Notes: generated by a model not told the origin, from the sequence alone. Shown: positions 1 to 7,757, numbered from the stretch's first letter. The stretch: DNA of 13,412 nucleotides from DASPKS01 sp035628035 (GCA_035628035.1 DASPKS010000259.1:1-13412); one strand, 5' to 3'. Program-made: numbers and translations.

Positions 1-2
1 AC

Positions 3-491
3 ATCCCCATCGTCGGCCCGTTCGGCGTGAACCGCGAGGGCTCGGGCGACATGTACCCGAAGGGCGGCAACATGCTTCACGCGATCCGCCAGATCGTGAA
101 CGATGACGAGCGGTGGCGGGGCATCCTCCGCGGGCTGAACGCCACGTTCCGCCACCAGGTCGTCACCGGCGCCGAGGTCCGCGCCTACATCAGCCAGCAG
201 GCCGGGATCGACTTCAGTCGGGTGTTCGAGCAGTACCTCGAAACCACGATGATCCCCGTGCTGGAGTACCGGATCGAGAACGGCACGCTCTCCTACCACT
301 GGGCGAACGTCGTCCCCGGCTTCGACATGCCCGTGCGGGCGACGCTCTCGGACGACACGTACACCCTCCTTCGCCCAGCGGAGGCGTGGCAGACGACACC
401 GCTCGCGCTGACGAGCCCCGAGGCGTTCCGGGTGGATGAGAACTTCTACGTCGAGGCGCGGAACGTCGGGGCTTCGACGGGCACACCCTGA
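3..491 (+). CDS. M1-family metallopeptidase (aminopeptidase N-like), C-terminal part
   Basis: This is the 3' end of a gene that begins before the window; 162 residues remain before the TGA stop. Seen: a YPKGGNMLHAIR segment, then a helical stretch with YISQQAGIDFSRVFEQYL, then a short beta-rich tail (TMIPVLEYR, LSYHW, VPGFDMPV). This order matches the end of the catalytic domain and the C-terminal beta domain of M1 zinc aminopeptidases, which remove N-terminal residues from peptides. The zinc site (HEXXH plus a distant E) and the GxMEN exopeptidase motif lie outside the window, so activity cannot be judged. The gene converges on the dipeptidyl peptidase gene 82 bases away. Two exopeptidases side by side suggest a peptide-degradation locus. 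I am fairly sure of the family from the tail alone, but not of the substrate range. Confidence 0.8.
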   Translation: MPIVGPFGVNREGSGDMYPKGGNMLHAIRQIVNDDERWRGILRGLNATFRHQVVTGAEVRAYISQQAGIDFSRVFEQYLETTMIPVLEYRIENGTLSYHWANVVPGFDMPVRATLSDDTYTLLRPAEAWQTTPLALTSPEAFRVDENFYVEARNVGASTGTP

Positions 492-540
492 GGCTTCCAT
501 GCTGCCCGAGCGTGCGGCCTGATCCGCGCTGGTCGTGCGC

Positions 541-562
541 GCGGGCCCGGCGCGGGCCCGGC
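541..562. repeat. Tandem 11-bp GC repeat in a convergent intergenic gap
   Basis: Two perfect head-to-tail copies of GCGGGCCCGGC lie in the 82-base gap between the convergent stop codons. The second copy, with the bases to about 571, can also fold weakly (CGGGC at 553-557 with GCCCG at 567-571, and the self-complementary GGCTCGAGCC at 560-569). No T-tract follows on either strand. It could act as a weak bidirectional terminator, but that is inference. Confidence 0.35.
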
Positions 563-573
563 TCGAGCCCGGG

Positions 574-2829
574 TCAGTTCGCCGGGCCGGGCGGGGCGTG
601 CTCCGTCAGGAACCGAGTGAGCAGCTCGAAGAGGTGCCGCGTCGTCCCGGCCCCCTCGAAGATGCCGTGGCTCCGGTTCGGGTAGGCCATCATCGTGAAC
701 GGCTTGTTCAGCTCGACGAGCCGGTTGATGAGCCGCTCCGTCCCCTGGTAGTGCACGTTGTCGTCGCCGGTGCCGTGCACGATGAGAAGGTCGCCCTGGA
801 GCCCCTCGGCGAAGGTGATCGGCGAGCCCTGCCGGTAGCCCTCCGGGTTCGTCTGCGGCAGCCCCATGTAGCGCTCCTGGTAGATCGTGTCGTAGAGCCG
901 CTGGTCCGGCACGGGCGCGACGGCCATCCCGACCCTGAACACGTCGGGGTAGCGGAACATCGCGTTGAGGGTCGAGGAGCCGCCGCCGCTCCACCCCCAG
1001 ATCGCCACCCGCTCGGGGTCCACGTAGCCGCGCGCGAGGAGGGCGCGCGTCGCGGCGGCGATGTCGGCCGAGGACTGGACGCCGATGGCCCCGTAGACGC
1101 TCTTCCGCCAGGCGCGCCCGCGCGGCTGCGGCGTCCCGCGCGGGTCCACGCTCACCACGACGTACCCCCGCTGGGTGAGCATGAGGTGCCAGAGGTACTG
1201 CCCCCCGCCCCAGGCGTCGTTGACGGTCGTGCCCGCCGGCTCGCCGTAGACGTGCACGAGCAGCGGGTAGCGCTGGCTCGGGTCGAAGTCGGGAGGGAGC
1301 ATCTGGTAGGCGTCGAGCATCGTCCCGTCGTCGGCAGGGAGGCGGAGGAACTCGTGCCGCCCGCGCCGCAGCCCCTCGACGCGCCGCCGCAGCCGGTCGT
1401 TGGCGACGAGCACCCGCACGACGTCGTGGTCGGGCAGCCGGACGAGCTCCGTCCGCGACGGCGTGCCGAACCGAGAGAACGTGTGGATCGCCAGGTCGGC
1501 GCCGGGAGCAAGGGAGTAGCTGTGCGTGCCCGCCTCGGCGGCGGGCGAGAGCCGCTCGGCCTGGCCGCGTCCGTCCAGACGGGCGCGATAGAGGTAGCGC
1601 TGCGTCGGGTTCTCGGGCGAGGCGGTGTAGTAGACGTAACCGTCGTCGGTGTCCACCTGAAGCACGGAGAGCACGTCGGCGCCGGGGGGCGTGACGGGCG
1701 TGATGGTGCGGCCGTCGCGCGAGACGACGTAGACGCGGTTCCACCCGTCGCGGTCGCTCACCCACGTGAAGCGCCGCCCATCGTCGAACCATACGAGGTC
1801 GTCCACGACGTCGGTCCACGCGCTGTCGCGCTCGACGAGGATCGGGGCGACCGTCATCGTGCGGACGTCGGCCAGCAGCAGCTCGTTCGTGTTCTGGAGC
1901 CGGTTGAGGTGCTGGATCACCAGCTCGTCCGACGACGCGGCCCAGTCCATCCGCGCGGGGTAGTGGTTGCGCTCGTCGTCGGAGAGCCGGAACCACCGGG
2001 TCGGCCCGCCCGAGGCCGGGACGACGCCGATGCGGGCGGCCGAGTTCGCCTCGCCGGCCTTCGGGTACTGGACGGGGATGGTGAAGCTGTAGAGGGAGTC
2101 GGTGTTGTTGACGAGGAGGAAGTCGCGGACGCCGGTCGCGTCGAGTTGCCAGTAGGCGATCTGGCTCCCGTCGGGGCTCCAGCGGAACCCGTCGCGGAGG
2201 AAGAACTCCTCCTCGTAGACCCAGTCGAACGTCCCGTTGATCGTCGTCCGCGAGCCGTCGGTCGTCAGCGCCGTGATCGCGCCGTCGCTGAGATCCTCAA
2301 CGTAAATGTTGTTCTCGCGGACGTAGGCCACGCGCTCGCCGTCGGGGCTGAACTTGGCGAACATCAGCGTGCTCGGGGCGGCTTCGGGCCCGCCGAGCTG
2401 GCGTAGCCGGCCGGAGTCGAGGTCGAGCACCCAGTAGTCGCCGCGGGTGTTCGCACGCCAGACGCGCGCGGAGTTGGTGTAGACGAGAAGCCGCCGCTCG
2501 TCGTCGCTGAACGTGAAGTCCTCGAGGGCGAGGGGCTCCGCGGCCCCCGCCGGCACCAGCCGCGCGGCGGCGACGAGAACCTCGCGCTCGCCGCTGGCGG
2601 CGTCGTAGCGGACGAGGTCGGTGCCCTGCCCGCCCGCCGACGGCTCCAGCCGCGTGTAGTGCGCGTCGTCGAGCCAGCGGGCGCCGCCGAGCCGCTCTGG
2701 CGCGAAGTACGGCGACGCGTACAGCCGCTCGATCGTGACGAGCGTGGTGTCGTCGGTCCCCTGCGCCGCGACGGGCAGCGCCACGAAGAGCAGGGCGAGG
2801 AGCTGTGGGGGTCGCAGGCGGGGGTGCAT
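574..2829 (-). CDS. Secreted dipeptidyl peptidase IV (S9B prolyl oligopeptidase family)
   Basis: The 751-residue product, a normal length for bacterial DPP IV, should cut X-Pro (and often X-Ala) dipeptides from peptide N-termini. Seen: a signal peptide at residues 1-22 (Arg-containing start, LLALLFVALPV core, VAA/Q cleavage site), so export to the periplasm or beyond is likely. A beta-propeller at about 40-480 contains the DPP IV hallmark DWVYEEEFF (202-210); its two glutamates bind the substrate amino terminus. An alpha/beta hydrolase domain at about 490-745 has VYGEP with Tyr528, nucleophile Ser614 in GWSGGG, Asp689 and Asn691 in HGTGDDNVH, and His721 in NRSHGI. The full triad is present. 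The ATG at 2829 was chosen because it puts the signal peptide at the N-terminus; the frame stays open further upstream only as a shadow of the opposite gene. No Shine-Dalgarno sequence is seen. The gene is divergent from the hydroxyproline operon, which fits release of Pro/Hyp-containing peptides for that pathway. Confidence 0.95.
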   Translation of the reverse strand: MHPRLRPPQLLALLFVALPVAAQGTDDTTLVTIERLYASPYFAPERLGGARWLDDAHYTRLEPSAGGQGTDLVRYDAASGEREVLVAAARLVPAGAAEPLALEDFTFSDDERRLLVYTNSARVWRANTRGDYWVLDLDSGRLRQLGGPEAAPSTLMFAKFSPDGERVAYVRENNIYVEDLSDGAITALTTDGSRTTINGTFDWVYEEEFFLRDGFRWSPDGSQIAYWQLDATGVRDFLLVNNTDSLYSFTIPVQYPKAGEANSAARIGVVPASGGPTRWFRLSDDERNHYPARMDWAASSDELVIQHLNRLQNTNELLLADVRTMTVAPILVERDSAWTDVVDDLVWFDDGRRFTWVSDRDGWNRVYVVSRDGRTITPVTPPGADVLSVLQVDTDDGYVYYTASPENPTQRYLYRARLDGRGQAERLSPAAEAGTHSYSLAPGADLAIHTFSRFGTPSRTELVRLPDHDVVRVLVANDRLRRRVEGLRRGRHEFLRLPADDGTMLDAYQMLPPDFDPSQRYPLLVHVYGEPAGTTVNDAWGGGQYLWHLMLTQRGYVVVSVDPRGTPQPRGRAWRKSVYGAIGVQSSADIAAATRALLARGYVDPERVAIWGWSGGGSSTLNAMFRYPDVFRVGMAVAPVPDQRLYDTIYQERYMGLPQTNPEGYRQGSPITFAEGLQGDLLIVHGTGDDNVHYQGTERLINRLVELNKPFTMMAYPNRSHGIFEGAGTTRHLFELLTRFLTEHAPPGPAN

Positions 2830-2847
2830 GGCAGCGTAAGCGGAAGC

Positions 2848-2877
2848 GGGACAGCCGAAGGTACGAGCGGCTAGAAT
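2848..2877 (+). promoter_or_regulatory. Candidate promoter for the hydroxyproline operon
   Basis: In an otherwise GC-rich gap, TAGAAT (2872-2877) matches five of six positions of a sigma-70 -10 box. GGGACA (2848-2853) lies 18 bases upstream and matches four of six of a -35 box. The -10 sits inside the imperfect palindrome GCTAGAATCTTAGC (2870-2883), which could also be read as a -10 (TAAGAT) for the dipeptidyl peptidase on the other strand. A start near 2884 would place the hairpin at 2885-2911 at the very 5' end of the mRNA. Promoter consensus in this lineage may differ from sigma-70, so this is tentative. Confidence 0.25.
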
Positions 2878-2884
2878 CTTAGCA

Positions 2885-2911
2885 CCCTCCTCGCAACGAC
2901 AGCGAGGAGGG
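2885..2911. promoter_or_regulatory. Perfect 10-bp hairpin between divergent genes
   Basis: CCCTCCTCGC (2885-2894) and GCGAGGAGGG (2902-2911) are exact complements around a 7-base loop, AACGACA. The element lies 56 bases from the dipeptidyl peptidase start on one side and 33 bases before the epimerase ATG on the other. A terminator role is unlikely between divergent genes. An operator for a dimeric regulator, a 5'-UTR structure, or a copy of a dispersed palindrome are all possible. GAGGAGG within it is too far from the ATG to be a ribosome binding site. Confidence 0.5.
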
Positions 2912-2943
2912 GCGGGAGTAGCTTCGACGAGCCCCCCGCCCCG

Positions 2944-3915
2944 ATGTCCGCCCCGCCCGAAAAGATCCGCGTCATCGACTCGCATACGGGCGGGGAGCCC
3001 ACGCGCGTCGTCGTGGACGGGGGGCCGGACCTCGGCGGCGGGCCGCTCGCCGCGCGGCTGGTGCGGTTCCGCGACCGCTTCGACCGCTACCGCAGCGCCG
3101 TCGTGAACGAGCCGCGCGGCTCCGACGTCGTCGTCGGCGCACTGCTGGTGGAGCCGGAGGACGCCGGCTGCGCGGCGGGCGTGATCTTCTTCAACAACGT
3201 CGGCTACCTCGGGATGTGCGGGCACGGGACGATCGGCGTCGTGGCCACGCTGGCCCACCTCGGGTGGATCGGGCCGGGCGAGCACCGCTTCGAGACGCCC
3301 GTGGGAGAAATCACGGCGACGCTGCACGCCGACGGGTCGGTCTCCGTCGCCAACGTCCCGTCGTACCGGCACCGGGCCGGCGTGACGGTCGAGGTGCCGG
3401 GCGTGGGGCCGGTCGTGGGCGACGTGGCGTGGGGCGGCAACTGGTTCTTCCTGGCGCCCGCCCCGGCCGACGTCCCGCTCGACGTGGCGCACGCCGAGGC
3501 ACTGACCGCCTACGCCGGGGCCGTGCGCCACGCGCTTGCTGCGGCCGGCGTCACCGGCGCGGGCGGCGCCGAGATCGATCACGTCGAGCTGGTCGGGCCG
3601 ACGCCGACGGCCGACGCGCGGAACTTCGTGCTGTGTCCTGGCGGCGCCTACGACCGCTCGCCGTGTGGGACCGGCACGAGCGCCAAGATCGCCTGCCTCG
3701 TCGGCGACGGGCGCCTCGCGCCGGGGGCGGTCTGGCGGCAGGAGAGCGTCGTCGGGAGCGTGTTCGAGGCGTCGGCCGCGGTCCGCGACGGCGTCGTTTT
3801 TCCCACGATCCGCGGGCGCGCGTTCGTGACGGGCGAGGCGACGCTCGTGCTCGACCCGGCCGACCCGTTCCGTTGGGGCATCCGGCCGGAGGCCGTGGAC
3901 ACCACCGCCGCATGA
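2944..3915 (+). CDS. 4-hydroxyproline 2-epimerase (proline racemase family)
   Basis: The 323-residue cytosolic enzyme should interconvert trans-4-hydroxy-L-proline and cis-4-hydroxy-D-proline without a cofactor, the first step of hydroxyproline breakdown. Seen: the N-terminal IDSHTGGEPTRVV motif, the first catalytic cysteine Cys92 in MCGHG, preceded by FFNNVGYLG, and the second, Cys241, in DRSPCGTGTSA with Asp237 nearby. Having both cysteines points to an epimerase or racemase; the related trans-3-hydroxyproline dehydratases have Thr at the second position. Proline racemase itself is the main alternative, but the following three genes complete the hydroxyproline pathway. The start has no Shine-Dalgarno sequence. 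Its stop overlaps the next gene's start by four bases (ATGA), so translation is probably coupled. First gene of the four-gene operon. Confidence 0.92.
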   Translation: MSAPPEKIRVIDSHTGGEPTRVVVDGGPDLGGGPLAARLVRFRDRFDRYRSAVVNEPRGSDVVVGALLVEPEDAGCAAGVIFFNNVGYLGMCGHGTIGVVATLAHLGWIGPGEHRFETPVGEITATLHADGSVSVANVPSYRHRAGVTVEVPGVGPVVGDVAWGGNWFFLAPAPADVPLDVAHAEALTAYAGAVRHALAAAGVTGAGGAEIDHVELVGPTPTADARNFVLCPGGAYDRSPCGTGTSAKIACLVGDGRLAPGAVWRQESVVGSVFEASAAVRDGVVFPTIRGRAFVTGEATLVLDPADPFRWGIRPEAVDTTAA

Positions 3916-5168
3916 GCCGGCACGTGGTCGTCGTCGGAGCCGGCGTGGCCGGGCTGTGTACGGCGCTCTACGCCGCGCGGCGCGGGCTCGACGTCACCGT
4001 CGTCGAGCGCGACGGGCCGGAGCGGTTCACGACGTCGTTCGGGAACGCCGGGCTCCTCACGCCGAGCCACTTCGTCCCGCTGGCGGCGCCGGGCGTCGTC
4101 GGGCAGGGGCTCCGGTGGATGCGCGACCCCGAGAGCCCGTTCTACATCCGCCCCCGCCTGAACCCCGACCTGGCCCGGTGGGGGTGGTGGTTCTGGCGGA
4201 CGGGGTCGGCCGCGCACGTCGAGCGCGCCGCGCCGGTGCTGCGCGACCTCAACCTGGCCAGCCGCGCGCTCTTCGCCGACCTCGCCCGCGAGCGCGACGA
4301 CTTCGGGCTCGTGCTGCGTGGCGGGCTGATGGTGTGTAAGACGCCGCACGCGCTCGATGAGGAGGCGGCCGTCGCCCGCCACGCCCGCCGGCTAGGGCTG
4401 GAGGCCGAGCTTCTCGACGCCGACGCCCTTGTCCGGATGGAGCCCGATGCACGGATCGCCGCGGCCGGCGCCGTCTTTTACCCGCAGGACGGCTACCTCG
4501 ACCCCGCGCGGTTCATGGCCTCCGTCGCAGCCCGCGCCGAGGAGGCCGGCGCCCAGTTCCGCTGGCACACCGACGTGGCGGGCTGGGACGCCGCGCCCGG
4601 CCGCGTCGAGGCCATCCGCACAGGCGAGGGGCGGATCGAGGCCGACACGTTCGTCGTGGCGGCGGGGGCGTGGACGACGGCGCTGGTACGCCCGCTCCGC
4701 CTCCGCCTCCCGATGCAGGCGGGGAAAGGCTACCACCTGAACCTCCCCGCCGAGCGCCTCCGCCTCCGCCTCCGCCACAGCCTCATCCTGGTCGAGGGCC
4801 GCGTGGCCGTGACGCCGATGGGCGAGACCGTACGGTTCGCCGGGACCATGGAGATCGCCGGGCTCGACCCGGCCGTGAACCCGGCGCGCATCCGCGGCAT
4901 CACCAAAACCGTCCCGCAGTACCTTCCCGATGTGCCCGCCGCCACCTTCGCCGGGGCGAAGCCCTGGGTCGGCCTCCGCCCCCTCTCGCCCGACGGGCTC
5001 CCCTACGTCGGCCCGTTCCGCCGCTTCCCCAATCTCTTCGCCGCGACGGGCCACGCGATGATGGGGCTGAGCCTCGGCCCCGTGACCGGCGAGGCCGTCG
5101 CCGCCCTCGCCGCCGGAGAGGCGCCTCCCCTCCCGCTCGCCGCCCTCTCCCCGGACCGCTTCCGATGA
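3912..5168 (+). CDS. FAD-dependent D-amino acid dehydrogenase, probably D-hydroxyproline dehydrogenase
   Basis: The 418-residue protein belongs to the DAO/DadA family of flavoproteins. Seen: the N-terminal Rossmann motif VVVGAGVAGL (glycines 9, 11 and 14) ending in VVERD with Glu32 for the FAD ribose; TSFGNAGLL near residue 45; a central GKGYHLNL segment in the substrate domain; and a C-terminal second FAD contact, WVGLRPLSPDGLPYVG then ATGHAMMGLSLGP. From its place between the epimerase and the deaminase I infer that it oxidises cis-4-hydroxy-D-proline to 1-pyrroline-4-hydroxy-2-carboxylate and passes electrons to the respiratory chain. It looks like the single-chain type; no small ferredoxin-like or NAD-linked partner subunits, as in LhpBEF-type complexes, are encoded beside it. 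It overlaps both neighbours by ATGA. The family is sure; the substrate comes from context. Confidence 0.88.
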   Translation: MSRHVVVVGAGVAGLCTALYAARRGLDVTVVERDGPERFTTSFGNAGLLTPSHFVPLAAPGVVGQGLRWMRDPESPFYIRPRLNPDLARWGWWFWRTGSAAHVERAAPVLRDLNLASRALFADLARERDDFGLVLRGGLMVCKTPHALDEEAAVARHARRLGLEAELLDADALVRMEPDARIAAAGAVFYPQDGYLDPARFMASVAARAEEAGAQFRWHTDVAGWDAAPGRVEAIRTGEGRIEADTFVVAAGAWTTALVRPLRLRLPMQAGKGYHLNLPAERLRLRLRHSLILVEGRVAVTPMGETVRFAGTMEIAGLDPAVNPARIRGITKTVPQYLPDVPAATFAGAKPWVGLRPLSPDGLPYVGPFRRFPNLFAATGHAMMGLSLGPVTGEAVAALAAGEAPPLPLAALSPDRFR

Positions 5169-6079
5169 CCGCCTATCGCAAAACGAAGTCGCTCCGCTGG
5201 CATGGCATCTTCCCTGCCGTCACGACGCCGTTCACCGACGACCTCCAGGTCGACCACGCCTTCCTCGGCAAACACGTCCGCTGGATGGTGGGTGCCGGCT
5301 GCACCGGCGTCGTCGCGCTCGGCTCGCTCGGCGAGGGGGCCACGCTCGCGTTCGAAGAGAAGGAGGCGGTGCTCCGGACGTGCGTGAAGGCGGCGGGCCG
5401 GCGCGCCCCCGTCGTCGCGGCCGTCTCGGCGCTCTCGACCGCCGAGGCCGTGCGCATCGCACGGATGGCGGAGGCCGTGGGGTGTCGCGGGCTCATGGTG
5501 CTCCCGCCGTACGTCTACTCGACGGACTGGCGCGAGATGGGCGCGCACGTCGCCGCTGTGCTGGCCGCGACGCCGCTCTCGTGCATGCTCTACAACAACC
5601 CCGTCGCCTACCGCACCGACTTCCTCCCCGGGCACGTCGCCGAGCTGGCGGCCAAGCACCCGAACCTCCACGCCGTGAAGGAGTCGAGCGGCGACGTCCG
5701 CCGGGTGACGGCGCTGAAGGCGCTCCTCGGCGGCCGGCTCGCGCTGTTCGTGGGGGTGGACGACGTGATCGTGGAAGGCATCCGCGCCGGGGCCGTCGGG
5801 TGGATCGCCGGGCTCGTCAACGCCTTCCCGGCGGAGTCCGTCGTCCTCTTCGAGCGGGCGCTGCGCGGGGAGGACGTGGAGGCACTCTACGCCTGGTTCC
5901 TCCCGCTGCTCCGGCTCGACACCGTGCCGAAGTTCGTCCAGCTCATCAAGCTCACGCAGGAGGCCGTCGGGATGGGCTCGGAGCGCACGCGCCCGCCGCG
6001 GCTCGTGCTGGAGGGGGATGAGCGGGAGGCCGCGCTCGCTGTGATCCACCACGCCCTCGCCCACCGCCCCGCGCTGTAG
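5165..6079 (+). CDS. DapA-family 1-pyrroline-4-hydroxy-2-carboxylate deaminase (inferred)
   Basis: The 304-residue TIM-barrel enzyme belongs to the dihydrodipicolinate synthase/N-acetylneuraminate lyase family. Seen: GIFPAVTTPF at the N-terminus; GSLGEGATL (53-61) where DapA has GTTGE, the site that binds the substrate carboxylate; Tyr143 in MLYNNP; and Schiff-base Lys172 in AVKESSGD. These are the expected catalytic residues. Sequence alone cannot separate DapA, sugar-acid lyases and the hydroxyproline-pathway deaminase. The epimerase and dehydrogenase before it and the semialdehyde dehydrogenase after it make the deaminase that yields alpha-ketoglutarate semialdehyde and ammonia the best reading. 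The start ATG overlaps the preceding stop by four bases. The 41-base gap that follows carries a hairpin, the only break in the overlapping part of the operon. Confidence 0.87.
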   Translation: MTAYRKTKSLRWHGIFPAVTTPFTDDLQVDHAFLGKHVRWMVGAGCTGVVALGSLGEGATLAFEEKEAVLRTCVKAAGRRAPVVAAVSALSTAEAVRIARMAEAVGCRGLMVLPPYVYSTDWREMGAHVAAVLAATPLSCMLYNNPVAYRTDFLPGHVAELAAKHPNLHAVKESSGDVRRVTALKALLGGRLALFVGVDDVIVEGIRAGAVGWIAGLVNAFPAESVVLFERALRGEDVEALYAWFLPLLRLDTVPKFVQLIKLTQEAVGMGSERTRPPRLVLEGDEREAALAVIHHALAHRPAL

Positions 6080-6084
6080 CCGCT

Positions 6085-6115
6085 TCTCCCCCTCCCTCGC
6101 GGAGGGGCAGGGAGA
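6085..6115 (+). promoter_or_regulatory. Hairpin covering the ribosome binding site of the aldehyde dehydrogenase gene
   Basis: The gap between the deaminase stop and the next ATG (6121) can fold. CCCCTCC (6089-6095) pairs with GGAGGGG (6101-6107) around CTCGC. Alternatively CCTCC/GGAGG (6091-6095 with 6101-6105) stacks on TCTCCC/GGGAGA (6085-6090 with 6110-6115) with a 4-base bulge. In the second form GGAG (6111-6114), six bases before the ATG and the only well-placed Shine-Dalgarno match in the window, is hidden. It may tune the last gene relative to the first three, or be a dispersed palindrome similar to the one at 2885-2911. Confidence 0.45.
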
Positions 6116-6120
6116 GTGGG

Positions 6121-7725
6121 ATGCTGAACGCCCGCCCCTCCGCCATGCTCGACGGCCTTTCCCTCCTCGGCTCCTCGCACGCCGCCCCCGCAGGCACCCC
6201 GTTCCGCGCCACCGACCCCGCCACGGGCCGGCCGCTCGACGGCGACTTCTACACCGCCGCGCCCGGCGACGTGGACCGCGCGGCCACGCTGGCGGCGGAG
6301 GCGTTTGAGACCTTCGGCCGGACCTCGGGCACCGGGCGTGCGGCGCTCTTGCGCCGGATCGCCGACGGACTCGAAGCCGACGCCGAGCCTATCGTCGCGC
6401 GGGCGAACCAGGAAACGGCGCTGGCGGAGGCCCGCCTCCGCGGCGAACTGGCCCGGACGACGGGGCAGCTCCGGCTGTTCGCCGCCGCCGCCGAGGAAGG
6501 CTCGTGGGTGGACGCCCGCATAGACCACGCTGACCCTGCGCGTCAGCCGGCTCCGAAGCCGGACCTCCGCTCGATGCTGCGCCCGCTTGGGCCCGTGGCC
6601 ATCTTCGGCGCGAGCAACTTCCCCTTGGCGTTCTCCGTCGCCGGGGGCGACACGGCCTCGGCGCTGGCGGCGGGATGCCCCGTCGTCGTGAAGGCGCACC
6701 CGGCGCACCCGGGCACGTCGGCGCTCGTCGGGCGCGTGGTGCAGGCGGCCGTCGCCGCCGAGGGGCTGCCCGAGGGGGTGTTCTCGCTCCTGTTCGACGT
6801 GGGGATCGAGGCGGGCCTCGCGCTCGTGCGACACCCGGCCATCCGGGCGGTCGGGTTCACGGGTTCGCGGACGGGTGGGCTCGCGCTCGTCGCCGAGGCG
6901 GCCGGGCGACCGGAGCCGATCCCGGTCTACGCCGAGATGGGGAGCGTGAACCCGTTCGTCGTGCTCCCCGAGGCGGCCTCAGGGCGCGGCCCCGCCGTCG
7001 CAGCGGCGCTGTGCGGGTCGCTCACGCTCGGCGTGGGGCAGTTCTGCACCGGCCCAGGGCTGGTGTTCATCCCCGAGGGCGCGGCCGGCGACGCCTTCCT
7101 CGACGCGCTCGCCGCGAACGTCGGCGCCACGCCGGCCGGGCCGATGCTGACGGCCGGCATCGCCCGTGCGTACCGGGCCGGCGCCGACCGGCTCGCCGCC
7201 ACGCCCGGCGTGCGTGCCTGCGCGCGCGCAGCCTCGGGCGACGGCCCAGCCCTCGGCGCCGCCGCGCTCTTCGAAACGGACACCGCGACGTTCCGGGCGC
7301 ACCCGCACCTCGCCGAGGAGGTGTTCGGCCCGGTCGCCCTCGCCGTCCGCTACCGCGACGCTGCCGACCTGGCCGCGGTGGCCGCATCGCTCGAAGGCCA
7401 GCTCACCGCGACGGTGCACGGGACCGCCGCCGACCTCGAAGCGCACGCCGGATCGCTCGCCGCGCTGGAAGGCCGCGTCGGTCGCGTCGTGTTCAACGGC
7501 GTGCCGACGGGCGTCGAGGTCGGCCACGCCACCGTGCACGGCGGCCCGTTCCCGGCCACCTCCGACGGCCGCTCGACGTCCGTCGGCACGCGGGCCCTCT
7601 CCCGCTGGGTGCGCGCCGTCTGCTGGCAGGACGCGCCCGAGGCGGTGCTGCCGCCGGAGCTGCACGACGCGAACCCCCTCGGCCTCCGTCGGCTCGTGGA
7701 CGGTCGGTGGACGGGCGGGAGGTGA
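6121..7725 (+). CDS. Alpha-ketoglutarate semialdehyde dehydrogenase (ALDH superfamily, KGSADH type)
   Basis: The 534-residue enzyme should oxidise alpha-ketoglutarate semialdehyde to alpha-ketoglutarate with NAD(P)+, feeding hydroxyproline carbon into the TCA cycle. Seen: FGASNFPLAFSVAGGDTASA (162-181) with oxyanion Asn166, a near-signature of the KGSADH branch; CPVVVKAHP with Lys191 for the cofactor; GFTGSRTGG (245-253); Glu272 in AEMGSVNP; catalytic Cys309 in GQFCTGPG; and EEVFGP (399-404) near the end. All catalytic residues are present and the length fits the branch. ATG 6121 has GGAG six bases upstream. A second ATG at 6145 would lose only eight residues and cannot be excluded. It is the last gene of the operon, followed after about 210 bases by a strong terminator. 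Other ALDH substrates are possible in principle, but both family and context agree. Confidence 0.93.
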   Translation: MLNARPSAMLDGLSLLGSSHAAPAGTPFRATDPATGRPLDGDFYTAAPGDVDRAATLAAEAFETFGRTSGTGRAALLRRIADGLEADAEPIVARANQETALAEARLRGELARTTGQLRLFAAAAEEGSWVDARIDHADPARQPAPKPDLRSMLRPLGPVAIFGASNFPLAFSVAGGDTASALAAGCPVVVKAHPAHPGTSALVGRVVQAAVAAEGLPEGVFSLLFDVGIEAGLALVRHPAIRAVGFTGSRTGGLALVAEAAGRPEPIPVYAEMGSVNPFVVLPEAASGRGPAVAAALCGSLTLGVGQFCTGPGLVFIPEGAAGDAFLDALAANVGATPAGPMLTAGIARAYRAGADRLAATPGVRACARAASGDGPALGAAALFETDTATFRAHPHLAEEVFGPVALAVRYRDAADLAAVAASLEGQLTATVHGTAADLEAHAGSLAALEGRVGRVVFNGVPTGVEVGHATVHGGPFPATSDGRSTSVGTRALSRWVRAVCWQDAPEAVLPPELHDANPLGLRRLVDGRWTGGR

Positions 7726-7757
7726 GCCGCAGCGATCTACCACGTCAAGCTCAACCG

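Noticed and set aside
535..2406. Long open frame (623 residues) opposite the dipeptidyl peptidase
   Set aside because: A GC-rich antisense shadow with low-complexity Arg/Val/Pro composition and no recognisable motif.
2904..2910. GAGGAGG as a Shine-Dalgarno for the epimerase
   Set aside because: It lies 33 bases before the ATG and is one arm of a perfect hairpin.
2830..3582. Upstream extension of the dipeptidyl peptidase reading frame by about 250 residues
   Set aside because: It is antisense to the epimerase gene, has Arg/Asp/His-rich shadow composition, and would bury a clear signal peptide inside the protein.
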